In this document: positions 5,169-5,504 of the stretch, one piece after another | Numbering within the stretch: position 1 is the stretch's first letter | Layout: the number at the start of each line of letters is the position of its first letter | From: Methanosarcinaceae archaeon | GTDB taxonomy: Archaea > Halobacteriota > Methanosarcinia > Methanosarcinales > Methanosarcinaceae | Direction of reading: 5' to 3' | Length of the DNA stretch: 5,504 nt | Assembly: GCA_017613335.1 (NCBI GenBank) | Contig: JAGAEB010000070.1 | Coordinates: 1-5,504 of the forward strand | The notes under the pieces: model-generated | Seen by the model: the letters and a program-made list of their open reading frames with translations, nothing else | Database searches by the model: none | Told to the model about the DNA's origin: nothing | Made by a program: the position numbers and the translations under genes

Positions 5169-5504
5169 ATGAAAAATCAGACCCTCATCGTGATCGTTTT
5201 TGTCCTGACTTTCATGCTGACGTTCTTCACCATTTCCTGGTTCATCCACGGCGTTCCGTTCGGCGCCGAAAACGATACGCTGTCCGACGGAAAGAATCTG
5301 TATGATTACATCTACGGAAACACTTCCTCTCCGTCAGACAGTTCCGGGATCTCCGGAACTTCAGGAATCTCCGAAACCGGCGTATCCGGTGGGGAAAAAA
5401 CGAATGAAGCGCCGGAGGACGGGATCGTTTACGGCGCTTTTCCGGCAGCAGAAACCCCGGGCAGCGCGGACAGATATACCATCGACCCGTATTTCCCGGC
5501 AGAC
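5169..5504 (+). CDS. Membrane-anchored or secreted protein of unknown function, 3' end cut by the window
   Basis: The frame is open from ATG 5169 to the last base, giving 112 residues with no stop. Residues 5-27 are a hydrophobic segment (LIVIVFVLTFMLTFFTISWF) after a short N-terminus with one lysine, so it is either an uncleaved membrane anchor or a signal peptide. Residues 28-50 contain several acidic and aromatic positions. Residues 51-76 are a low-complexity Ser/Gly stretch with SGIS, TSGIS and TGVSGG motifs, probably a flexible spacer. The visible end (85-112) is rich in Pro, Tyr and Asp and may begin a folded extracellular domain. No family is recognised. No Shine-Dalgarno is present and a TATA-like box lies about 26 bases upstream, so the mRNA is probably leaderless. 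Codon choice resembles that of the other two genes. Confidence 0.7.
   Translation, partial: MKNQTLIVIVFVLTFMLTFFTISWFIHGVPFGAENDTLSDGKNLYDYIYGNTSSPSDSSGISGTSGISETGVSGGEKTNEAPEDGIVYGAFPAAETPGSADRYTIDPYFPAD

Overview
The window most likely comes from an archaeon, probably a methanogen of the Methanomicrobiales type (Methanocorpusculum or Methanomicrobium-like). This is inferred, not proven. Supporting it are a leaderless-looking gene with a TATA-like box about 26 bases before its ATG and no Shine-Dalgarno, a GGTGATC-type ribosome binding site on another gene, and a secreted protein with about 20 N-glycosylation sequons, InlB/Listeria-Bacteroides repeats and a dockerin-like tail. A bacterial origin cannot be excluded, because the intergenic terminators are hairpins followed by T-runs.

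Layout: bases 1-320 are one near-perfect giant palindrome (arms of 159 and 157 bases, 4-base loop) with no credible gene; its core is a terminator-like hairpin. A promoter and 5' leader follow (about 321-447). A secreted, modular, repeat-rich surface protein is encoded at 448-2502. Its terminator (2542-2580) has nearly the same core as the palindrome's centre. The 400-base gap to the next gene holds this terminator, a possible TATA box and a striking pair of 20-bp tandem repeats, each with an internal dyad. A sodium:solute symporter of the SSS family is encoded at 2904-4862 and carries an unrecognised C-terminal cytosolic domain of about 150 residues. After its terminator (4926-4966) comes a degenerate, pyrimidine-rich array of roughly 20-bp repeats (4967-5098). 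An archaeal-type promoter then drives a membrane-anchored or secreted protein that starts at 5169 and runs off the window.

All three genes are on the + strand, but each has its own upstream region and the first two have their own terminators, so they look monocistronic rather than an operon. Two encode envelope or extracellular proteins and one a membrane transporter; nothing shows that they work in one pathway. The most unusual material is in the intergenic DNA: the 320-base foldback, its terminator-like relative after the first gene, and the two tandem arrays.
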